DNA of 64,000 nucleotides, taken from assembly GCA_905221105.1 (NCBI GenBank), contig CAJNBW010000007.1:1-64000 (forward strand). Reading direction: 5' to 3'. The notes under the pieces were generated by a model. It searched no databases and had not been told where the DNA came from. It was given only the letters and a program-made list of their open reading frames with translations. Positions within the stretch are counted from its first letter, which is position 1, and each line of letters begins with the position of its first letter. This DNA is from a bacterium (GTDB lineage: Bacteria > Bacillota > Bacilli > Lactobacillales > Streptococcaceae). Positions 57,095 to 64,000 of the stretch are shown in pieces. The position numbers and the translations under genes are program-made.

Positions 57095-58882
57095 ATGACA
57101 CGATTTGAGATACGAGATGATTTCTATCTCGATGGAAAATCATTTAAGATTTTATCTGGCGCCATTCATTATTTTAGGGTTCCTCCAGAGGATTGGTATC
57201 ATTCGCTCTATAACTTGAAGGCTCTTGGTTTTAATACGGTAGAGACTTATGTGGCCTGGAATTTACACGAGCCTCGTGAGGGTGAGTTTCACTTTGAAGG
57301 GGCTCTGGATTTGGAGCGATTTCTTCAGACAGCACAAGATTTAGGTCTCTATGCGATTGTTCGTCCGTCACCCTTCATCTGTGCAGAGTGGGAATTCGGT
57401 GGCTTACCAGCCTGGCTCTTGACCAAGAATATGAGGCTTCGTTCCTCAGATCCAGCCTATATTGAAGCTGTCGGTCGCTACTATGACCAGCTCTTGTCAC
57501 GATTGGTTCCACATTTGTTGGACAATGGTGGCAATATCCTTATGATGCAGGTTGAAAATGAGTATGGTTCTTATGGAGAAGATAAGGCTTATCTGAGAGC
57601 CATTCGACAGTTGATGGAAGAGCGTGGCGTAACCTGTCCACTCTTTACATCAGATGGTCCATGGCGAGCTACTCTGAAAGCTGGAACCTTAATCGAAGAT
57701 GACCTCTTTGTAACAGGGAACTTTGGTTCTAAGGCGCCTTATAACTTTTCACAGATGCAGGAATTCTTTGATGAGCATGGTAAGAAATGGCCGCTCATGT
57801 GTATGGAGTTCTGGGATGGCTGGTTCAATCGTTGGAAAGAACCGATTATCACGCGAGATCCTAAGGAATTGGCAGATGCAGTTCGAGAGGTTTTGGAACA
57901 AGGCTCCATCAATCTTTACATGTTCCACGGTGGTACAAACTTTGGTTTCATGAATGGTTGCTCGGCTCGAGGGACTTTGGACCTACCACAAGTTACATCT
58001 TATGATTACGATGCCCTTCTGGATGAAGAAGGAAATCCAACTGCCAAATATCTGGCAGTCAAGAAGATGATGGCGACACATTTTCCAGAGTATCCGCAGT
58101 TAGAACCACTCTACAAAGAGAGTATGGAGTTGGATGCTATTCCAATAGTAGAAAAAGTTTCCTTGTTTGAAACCTTGGATAGCTTGTCAAGTCCTGTAGA
58201 AAGTCGCTATCCTAAAAAGATGGAGGAGTTGGGACAAAGTTATGGCTACCTACTCTATCGAACAGAAACAAGCTGGGATGCAGAAGAAGAAAGACTTCGT
58301 ATCATTGACGGTCGAGATAGGGCTCAGCTTTATGTCGATGGTCAGTGGGTCGAAACCCAATATCAGACAGAGATTGGGGAAGATATTTTTTATCAAGGTG
58401 AAAAGAAAGCGCTGTCTCGATTGGATATCTTGGTAGAAAATATGGGGCGTGTCAACTATGGACACAAGTTCTTAGCGGATACGCAACGTAAGGGAATTCG
58501 GACAGGGGTTTGTAAGGATTTGCACTTCTTACTAAACTGGAAACACTATCCACTCCCTCTAGACAATCCTGAGAAAATTGATTTTTCAAAAGGATGGACA
58601 GAAGGACAACCAGCCTTTTACGCTTATGATTTTACAATCGAAGCGCCAAAAGATACCTACCTAGACTTGTCTGAGTTTGGTAAGGGAGTTGCCTTTGTTA
58701 ATGGGCAGAATCTAGGACGTTTTTGGAACGTCGGCCCAACCCTCTCGCTTTATATCCCTCATAGCTATCTCAAGGAAGGTGCCAACCGCATTATTATCTT
58801 TGAAACAGAAGGTGAATATAAAGAAGAGATTCATTTAACTCGTAAACCTACACTAAAACATATAAAGGGGGAAAACTTATGA
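57095..58882 (+). CDS. bgaC: beta-galactosidase BgaC (GH35)
   Basis: A 595-residue glycoside hydrolase family 35 enzyme. The TIM barrel carries the acid/base Glu near 156 in QVENEYGSYG and the nucleophile Glu near 238 in MCMEFWDGWFNRW; C-terminal jelly-roll domains follow. The pneumococcal enzyme prefers Gal-beta-1,3-GlcNAc and is surface-associated despite having no signal peptide; none is seen here either. The ATG at 57095 follows AAAAGGTAG. Its stop overlaps the PTS IIB start. Confidence 0.93.
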   Translation: MTRFEIRDDFYLDGKSFKILSGAIHYFRVPPEDWYHSLYNLKALGFNTVETYVAWNLHEPREGEFHFEGALDLERFLQTAQDLGLYAIVRPSPFICAEWEFGGLPAWLLTKNMRLRSSDPAYIEAVGRYYDQLLSRLVPHLLDNGGNILMMQVENEYGSYGEDKAYLRAIRQLMEERGVTCPLFTSDGPWRATLKAGTLIEDDLFVTGNFGSKAPYNFSQMQEFFDEHGKKWPLMCMEFWDGWFNRWKEPIITRDPKELADAVREVLEQGSINLYMFHGGTNFGFMNGCSARGTLDLPQVTSYDYDALLDEEGNPTAKYLAVKKMMATHFPEYPQLEPLYKESMELDAIPIVEKVSLFETLDSLSSPVESRYPKKMEELGQSYGYLLYRTETSWDAEEERLRIIDGRDRAQLYVDGQWVETQYQTEIGEDIFYQGEKKALSRLDILVENMGRVNYGHKFLADTQRKGIRTGVCKDLHFLLNWKHYPLPLDNPEKIDFSKGWTEGQPAFYAYDFTIEAPKDTYLDLSEFGKGVAFVNGQNLGRFWNVGPTLSLYIPHSYLKEGANRIIIFETEGEYKEEIHLTRKPTLKHIKGENL

Positions 58883-59355
58883 CAATTGTAGGATGCCGTA
58901 TCGATGGACGTTTGATCCACGGACAAGTAGCCAATCTATGGGCTGGAAAACTAAATGTTTCACGTATTATGGTTGTAGATGACGAAGTTGTCAACAACGA
59001 CGTTGAAAAGAGTGGTTTGAAACTTGCAACACCACCAGGTGTGAAATTGAGTATTTTGCCAATTGAAAAAGCGGCAGTCAATATTCTTGCTGGAAAATAC
59101 GATAGCCAACGTCTCTTTATCGTGGCTCGTAAGCCAGACCGCTTCCTTGGTTTGGTAGAAGCAGGTGTACCACTTGAAACCCTTAATGTTGGGAATATGT
59201 CTCAAACACCAGAAACTCGTTCTATTACACGTTCTATCAATGTAGTAGACAAGGATGTGGAAGACTTCCACAAATTGGCAGAAAAAGGTGTTAAACTTAC
59301 TGCTCAAATGGTTCCAAATGATCCAATTTCAGACTTTTTGAGCTTATTAAAATAG
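58879..59355 (+). CDS. PTS EIIB, mannose/sorbose family
   Basis: A 158-residue cytoplasmic IIB subunit. The phosphorylated His14 lies in CRIDGRLIHGQVANLW. It passes phosphate from IIA to the sugar entering through IIC/IID. An ATGA overlap ties it to bgaC, implying import of a sugar that bgaC releases, probably galactose or an amino-hexose. Confidence 0.9.
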   Translation: MTIVGCRIDGRLIHGQVANLWAGKLNVSRIMVVDDEVVNNDVEKSGLKLATPPGVKLSILPIEKAAVNILAGKYDSQRLFIVARKPDRFLGLVEAGVPLETLNVGNMSQTPETRSITRSINVVDKDVEDFHKLAEKGVKLTAQMVPNDPISDFLSLLK

Positions 59356-59381
59356 GAAAAAATTTTTAGGAGGTCATTGTT

Positions 59382-60287
59382 ATGATACAATGGTGGCAAA
59401 TTTTACTTCTCACTTTGTACTCAGCTTATCAAATCTGTGATGAGTTGACGATCGTTTCATCTGCAGGTTCCCCTGTATTTGCTGGTTTCATTACTGGTTT
59501 AATTATGGGAGATGTGACTACTGGTCTGCTTATCGGTGGTAACTTGCAACTGTTCGTTCTTGGGGTTGGTACCTTCGGTGGTGCTTCTCGTATCGACGCA
59601 ACTTCTGGTGCGGTTCTTGCGACAGCCTTCTCTGTTTCACAAGGAATTGATGCATCACTGGCGATTACAACAATCGCTGTGCCAGTAGCAGCGCTCTTGA
59701 CTTACTTCGACGTTCTTGGACGTATGACAACTACTTTCTTCGCTCACCGTGTGGATGCTGCAATCGAACGCTTTGACTATAAAGGTATTGAACGCAACTA
59801 CTTGCTTGGTGCGATTCCTTGGGCTCTATCTCGTGCTCTTCCAGTCTTCTTTGCCCTTGCTTTTGGTGGTGCCTTCGTACAATCAGTGGTAGACTTCGTT
59901 GAAGCCTACAAATGGGTTGCAGATGGCTTGACACTTGCAGGACGTATGCTTCCAGGTCTTGGATTTGCAATCTTGCTTCGTTACCTTCCAGTTAAACGTA
60001 ACCTTCACTACCTTGCTATGGGATTTGGTTTGACAGCTATGTTGACTGTTCTTTACTCATATGTAACAGGTCTTGGTGGCGCTGTTGCAGGTATTATCGG
60101 TACTCTGCCTAAAGATGTTGCTGAAAAAATTGGTTTCGTGAACAACTTCAAAGGATTGTCTATGATTGGTATCTCTATCGTAGGTATCTTCCTAGCAGTG
60201 CTTCACTTCAAAAATAGCCAAAAAGTAGCTGTAGCAGCACCTTCTACACCATCAGAAAGTGGGGAAATCGAAGATGACGAATTCTAA
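59382..60287 (+). CDS. PTS EIIC, mannose/sorbose family
   Basis: A 301-residue membrane permease with multiple helices (YSAYQICDELTIVSSAGSPV, then MGDVTTGLLIGGNLQLFVLG). The acidic tail ESGEIEDDEF overlaps the next gene by 14 bases. A good Shine-Dalgarno (TAGGAGG) precedes the ATG. Confidence 0.92.
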   Translation: MIQWWQILLLTLYSAYQICDELTIVSSAGSPVFAGFITGLIMGDVTTGLLIGGNLQLFVLGVGTFGGASRIDATSGAVLATAFSVSQGIDASLAITTIAVPVAALLTYFDVLGRMTTTFFAHRVDAAIERFDYKGIERNYLLGAIPWALSRALPVFFALAFGGAFVQSVVDFVEAYKWVADGLTLAGRMLPGLGFAILLRYLPVKRNLHYLAMGFGLTAMLTVLYSYVTGLGGAVAGIIGTLPKDVAEKIGFVNNFKGLSMIGISIVGIFLAVLHFKNSQKVAVAAPSTPSESGEIEDDEF

Positions 60288-61095
60288 TTACAAACTTACA
60301 AAAGAAGATTTTAATCAAATCAACAAACGTAGCTTGTTTACTTTCCAATTGGGTTGGAACTACGAACGTATGCAAGCTTCTGGTTACCTTTACATGATCC
60401 TGCCTCAGTTGCGTAAAATGTATGGGGATGGCACTCCTGAATTGAAAGAAATGATGAAAGTTCATACTCAATTCTTCAATACTTCACCATTCTTCCATAC
60501 CATTATCGCTGGTTTTGACCTTGCCATGGAAGAAAAAGATGGTGTGGGTGCAAAAGACGCCGTTAACGGTATCAAGACAGGTTTGATGGGACCATTCGCT
60601 CCTCTTGGAGATACAATCTTTGGTTCACTTGTACCTGCTATCATGGGGTCAGTCGCAGCAACTATGGCTATCGCTGGCCAACCTTGGGGTATCTTCCTTT
60701 GGATTGCAGTTGCAGTAGCTTATGACATCTTCCGTTGGAAACAATTGGAATTTGCTTACAAAGAAGGGGTTAGCCTTATCAACAACATGCAAAGTACTTT
60801 GACAGCTTTGATTGACGCTGCATCTGTACTTGGTGTTTTCATGATGGGTGCTCTTGTAGCAACATTGATCAACTTTGAAGTTTCTTATAAATTGCCAATC
60901 GGTGAAAAAATGATTGACTTCCAGGACATCTTGAACTCAATCTTCCCACGCTTGCTTCCAGCAATCTTTACTGCCTTTATCTTCTGGTTGCTTGGTAAGA
61001 AAGGTATGACTTCTACAAAAGCAATTGGTATCATCATTGCTCTTGCATTAGGTCTTTCATTCATCGGTAAATTCTTACTTGGAATGGGCGCATAA
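60274..61095 (+). CDS. PTS EIID, mannose/sorbose family
   Basis: A 273-residue membrane subunit. SLFTFQLGWNYERMQASGYL, TGLMGPFAPLGDTIFGSLVP and a helical C terminus match the family. The ATG at 60274 gives the usual short N terminus and overlaps EIIC. Confidence 0.92.
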   Translation: MTNSNYKLTKEDFNQINKRSLFTFQLGWNYERMQASGYLYMILPQLRKMYGDGTPELKEMMKVHTQFFNTSPFFHTIIAGFDLAMEEKDGVGAKDAVNGIKTGLMGPFAPLGDTIFGSLVPAIMGSVAATMAIAGQPWGIFLWIAVAVAYDIFRWKQLEFAYKEGVSLINNMQSTLTALIDAASVLGVFMMGALVATLINFEVSYKLPIGEKMIDFQDILNSIFPRLLPAIFTAFIFWLLGKKGMTSTKAIGIIIALALGLSFIGKFLLGMGA

Positions 61096-61098
61096 TCT

Positions 61099-61503
61099 AT
61101 GGCTAAATCATTAATTTTGGTGAGCCATGGTCGTTTCTGTGAAGAACTTAAAGGTAGCACAGAAATGATTATGGGTCCACAAGACAATATTTATACAGTG
61201 GCTCTTCTTCCAGAAGATGGACCAGAAGACTTTACTGCAAAATTTGAAGCTGCTATTGAAGGATTGGATGATTTCCTAGTCTTTGCGGATCTTCTCGGTG
61301 GAACACCATGTAACGTGGTAAGCCGTTTGATCATGGAAGGTCGTGATATTGACCTTTACGCAGGGATGAATCTTCCAATGGTGATTGAATTTATCAATGC
61401 GAGCCTTACAGGTGCAGATGCGGACTATAAGAACCGTGCTACAGAAAGCATTGTGAAAGTCAATGACTTGTTAGCTGGCTTCGATGATGACGAAGATGAA
61501 TAA
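61099..61503 (+). CDS. PTS EIIA, mannose/sorbose family
   Basis: A 134-residue cytoplasmic IIA. His10 in ILVSHGRFCEELKG is the phospho site, and LLGGTPCNVV is typical. The acidic tail ends at a TAA that is also the first bases of a BOX element. Confidence 0.92.
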   Translation: MAKSLILVSHGRFCEELKGSTEMIMGPQDNIYTVALLPEDGPEDFTAKFEAAIEGLDDFLVFADLLGGTPCNVVSRLIMEGRDIDLYAGMNLPMVIEFINASLTGADADYKNRATESIVKVNDLLAGFDDDEDE

Positions 61504-61607
61504 TACTCTTCGAAAATCAAATTCAAACTACGTCAACGTCGCCTTGCCGTACTCAAGTACAGCCTGTGGCTAGTTTCCTAGTTTGCTCTTTGATTTTCAT
61601 TGAGTAT
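61503..61607 (+). repeat. BOX element (A-C type, no boxB)
   Basis: Starts at the EIIA stop codon with ATACTCTTCGAAAATC, contains CGTCAACGTCGCCTTGCCGT, and ends TTTGATTTTCATTGAGTAT. Its 105 bases fit boxA plus boxC. Confidence 0.9.
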
Positions 61608-61655
61608 ACGATGTGACAACGTGAAAATCGTTAGAGCATTTTATATAGAATATAC

Positions 61656-61684
61656 ATGGGAATGGGGCTTACTCCCATTCCCAT
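61656..61684 (+). promoter_or_regulatory. strong hairpin just upstream of agaS
   Basis: ATGGGAATGGG (61656-61666) pairs perfectly with CCCATTCCCAT (61674-61684). No proper T run follows. The agaS ATG is 25 bases on, so it may tune readthrough, mRNA decay or translation. Confidence 0.65.
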
Positions 61685-61708
61685 ATTTGATAGAAAAAGA
61701 GGAACTTA

Positions 61709-62875
61709 ATGCTACATTATACAAAAGAAGATTTGCTCGAATTGGGTGCAGAAATCACGACGCGTGAAATCTACCAACAACCAGATGTATGGAAAGAAGC
61801 TTTTGAATCTTATCAAGCACAACGTGAAGAAATTGCAGCCTTCCTACAAGGGATTGCTGATAAACATGATTATATCAAGGTTATCTTGACGGGTGCTGGT
61901 ACTTCTGCTTATGTGGGAGATACCTTGGTACCTTACTTTAAGGAAGTCTATGACGAACGCAAATGGAATTTCAATGCTATTGCAACAACAGATATCGTTG
62001 CCAATCCAGAAACTTATTTGAAAAAAGATGTGGCGACTGTCCTTGTATCTTTTGCTCGTAGTGGAAATTCGCCTGAAAGTGTGGCGACTGTTGATTTGGC
62101 CAAAGCCTTGGTGGATGAGCTTTACCAAGTGACCATTACTTGTGCAGCGGACGGTAAATTGGCTCTTCAAGCTCACGGCGATGACCGTAATCTCTTGCTC
62201 TTGCAACCAGCTGCTTCGAACGACGCTGGATTTGCCATGACTTCTAGCTTTACGTCTATGATGCTAACAGCTCTCTTGGTTTTTGATCCTACAGAATTTG
62301 CTGTGAAAGCTGAACGTTTTGAAGTTGTGTCTAGTCTTGCTCGTAAAGTTCTAGACAATGCAGAAGATGTCAAAGAACTTGTTGATTTAGACTTTAACCG
62401 TGTCATCTATCTAGGAGCTGGTCCTTTCTTCGGTCTTGCTCATGAAGCTCAGCTCAAGATTTTGGAATTAACAGCTGGTCAAGTTGCGACCATGTATGAA
62501 AGCCCAGTTGGCTTCCGTCACGGTCCAAAATCATTGATCAATGAAGATACAGTTGTCTTGATCTTTGGTACAACGACAGACTACACTCGCAAGTACGACT
62601 TGGACTTGGTTCGTGAAGTTGCTGGTGACCAGATTGCTCGTCGTGTTGTGCTTTTGAGTGATCAAGCCTTTGGTCTTGAAAATGTCAAAGAAGTGGCCCT
62701 TGGTTGTGGCGGTGTCTTGAATGATATTTACCGTGTCTTCCCTTATATCGTTTATGCCCAACTCTTTGCCCTATTGACTTCACTCAAGGTAGAAAATAAA
62801 CCAGATACACCGTCTCCTACAGGTACAGTGAACCGTGTGGTACAAGGTGTTATCATCCACGAATATCAAAAGTAA
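61709..62875 (+). CDS. agaS: AgaS, SIS-domain sugar isomerase
   Basis: A 388-residue protein with two SIS domains (LTGAGTSAYVGDTLVP, SFARSGNSPESVATV, then YESPVGFRHGPKSL). Homologues are annotated as tagatose-6-phosphate ketose/aldose isomerase or galactosamine-6-phosphate deaminase, so it likely handles the sugar phosphate delivered by the upstream PTS. AAAGAGGAAC precedes the ATG. The stop merges into a BOX element. Confidence 0.9.
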   Translation: MLHYTKEDLLELGAEITTREIYQQPDVWKEAFESYQAQREEIAAFLQGIADKHDYIKVILTGAGTSAYVGDTLVPYFKEVYDERKWNFNAIATTDIVANPETYLKKDVATVLVSFARSGNSPESVATVDLAKALVDELYQVTITCAADGKLALQAHGDDRNLLLLQPAASNDAGFAMTSSFTSMMLTALLVFDPTEFAVKAERFEVVSSLARKVLDNAEDVKELVDLDFNRVIYLGAGPFFGLAHEAQLKILELTAGQVATMYESPVGFRHGPKSLINEDTVVLIFGTTTDYTRKYDLDLVREVAGDQIARRVVLLSDQAFGLENVKEVALGCGGVLNDIYRVFPYIVYAQLFALLTSLKVENKPDTPSPTGTVNRVVQGVIIHEYQK

Positions 62876-63069
62876 TACTCTTCGAAAATCTCTTCAAACC
62901 ATGCTAGTGTCGCCTTGCCGTATAGATGTTACTGACTTCGTCAGTTCTATCTGCAACCTCAAAACAGTGTTTTTAGCTGACTTCGTCAGTTCTATCCACA
63001 ACCTCAAAGCAGTGCTTTGAGCAGCCTGCGGCTAGCTTCCTAGTTTGCTCTTTGATTTTCATTGAGTAT
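62875..63069 (+). repeat. BOX element (A-B-B-C type)
   Basis: 195 bases with boxA, two TGACTTCGTCAGTTCTATC-type boxB units (about 62932 and 62980) and boxC ending TTTGATTTTCATTGAGTAT. It starts in the agaS stop codon. Confidence 0.9.
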
Positions 63070-63186
63070 AAGACAGTGTTTATGAATTCTTGACAAGAGG
63101 ATTTGTAAATTATCAGATAAACCATAGATTGTCAGTAGGCTTTCTATGGTTTGTTTGCTTGAGAGAAATAGTAAAAGGAGAACAGA

Positions 63187-64000
63187 ATGAAAGCATACAC
63201 AGAGCGTGTATTTGGAAATCATGAGGGACAAGATGTCTTGGCCTATCGCTTTGAGACTGACGGTGGTTACCAGCTTGAGGTCATGACTTATGGTGCGACC
63301 ATTTTGCGCTATGTCACACCTGACAAGGCTGGAAATTTTGCCAACGTTATCTTGGGATTTGATGATTTTAATAGCTATGTAGGCAATAGTCCCAAGCATG
63401 GAGCTAGCGTAGGTCCTGTGGCAGGTCGTATCGCAGGTGCGACCTTTGAGCTCAATGGTAAGACCTATGACCTTGAAGTCAACAATGCTAGCAACTGTAA
63501 CCACAGTGGTTCAACAGGTTGGGATTCAAGCTTGTTTGAACTATCTGAAGTGAGCGATCATGGCTTGACTCTCTATACAGAGCGTACAGATGGGACAGGA
63601 GGGTTCCCTGGCAATCTCAAGATTTGGATTAGCTACAACTTGGAAGAAACTGGTGCCTACGAAATCAGCTATAAAGTAACAACTGATCAAGATACGCTGG
63701 TCAATCCAACCAACCACAGCTATTTCAACTTGTCTGGTGATTTCACGCAGACAATTGACCGCCATGTCTTCCAACTAAACACAGAGGGCATTTACCCAAT
63801 AGCTCCCGATGGTGTTCCTGCCAAAACTCCAGATGCTAATCGTGATGTGCTTAAACACATCTACAATGGAACTTTGTTGAAGGATATCTTTGCAGAGGAA
63901 GATGAGCAAATCCAGCTGGTATCTGGTTTGGATCATCCATTTGCTCTTCCTGTGGATCATGATAATGCTGGTTTCCTTTATGACCAAAATTCAGGTCGCT
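63187..64000 (+). CDS. galM: aldose 1-epimerase (partial, runs off the window)
   Basis: At least 271 residues of a GalM-type mutarotase interconverting alpha and beta galactose or glucose. VMTYGATILRYV, KHGASVGPVAGRIAGATFEL, NCNHSGSTGWDS and NPTNHSYFNLSG (catalytic His) are present; the C-terminal Glu region lies outside. AAAGGAGAAC precedes the ATG. Context suggests it conditions galactose freed by BgaC. Confidence 0.93.
   Translation, partial: MKAYTERVFGNHEGQDVLAYRFETDGGYQLEVMTYGATILRYVTPDKAGNFANVILGFDDFNSYVGNSPKHGASVGPVAGRIAGATFELNGKTYDLEVNNASNCNHSGSTGWDSSLFELSEVSDHGLTLYTERTDGTGGFPGNLKIWISYNLEETGAYEISYKVTTDQDTLVNPTNHSYFNLSGDFTQTIDRHVFQLNTEGIYPIAPDGVPAKTPDANRDVLKHIYNGTLLKDIFAEEDEQIQLVSGLDHPFALPVDHDNAGFLYDQNSGR

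Overview
The window reads as chromosomal DNA of a mitis-group Streptococcus (S. mitis, S. pseudopneumoniae or S. pneumoniae), just clockwise of the origin. The gene order 5S rRNA - tRNA-Asn - comW - purA - tadA - dut - radA - prs - polA - recO - plsX - acpP - comAB - purCLFMNHDEKB - bgaR/bgaC - PTS - agaS - galM matches the pneumococcal backbone. So do three BOX repeats, ComE boxes, SigX comboxes and a CiaR-driven small RNA. Two things argue against a typical pneumococcus: no N-acetylhexosaminidase gene (strH) lies between purB and bgaR, and there are many extra surface-protein genes. S. mitis is the likeliest label, but this is inference.

Layout. (1) 1-8173: end of an rRNA operon, a decayed ISL3 transposase, comW, purA, a csRNA-type small RNA, tadA, SRP RNA, then a late-competence operon (dut, a nonsense-mutated phosphatase, radA, carbonic anhydrase, PrsW-like protease), then prs. 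(2) 8183-19300: an island of three choline-binding proteins and two LPXTG proteins, flanked by two inverted copies of a PD-(D/E)XK (Rpn-type) nuclease gene, each with its own SigX combox. (3) 19360-26918: polA, a CoA-binding protein, a YeiH-type membrane protein, then aminotransferase-recO-plsX-acpP. (4) 27038-34918: three tandem choline-binding-protein paralogues with an Rgg-type regulator among them, an AgrC/ComD-type kinase with a LytTR response regulator, and small hydrophobic ORFs, one directly behind a combox. (5) 35182-38910: ComE-box-controlled comAB. (6) 39015-55894: the purine biosynthesis genes, interrupted after purH by an AIPR-family putative phage-defence gene bracketed by a duplicated purH 3' end. 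A purC 3'-end duplication follows purC, and a strongly folded RNA-like segment lies between purD and purE. (7) 56012-64000: bgaR and the bgaC-PTS-agaS-galM locus for uptake and use of galactosyl glycans.

How it works together. Competence is the main theme. comW (SigX activator), comAB (CSP export), dut/radA, both Rpn copies and a small ORF near comAB all carry ComE or SigX signatures. PRPP synthase, purA and the pur genes form a purine block. Surface display is the second theme: six choline-binding proteins and two sortase substrates share repeats, tails and a common small domain, which suggests active domain and anchor shuffling. The AIPR cassette at purH and the inverted Rpn repeats are the strongest signs of recent structural change.
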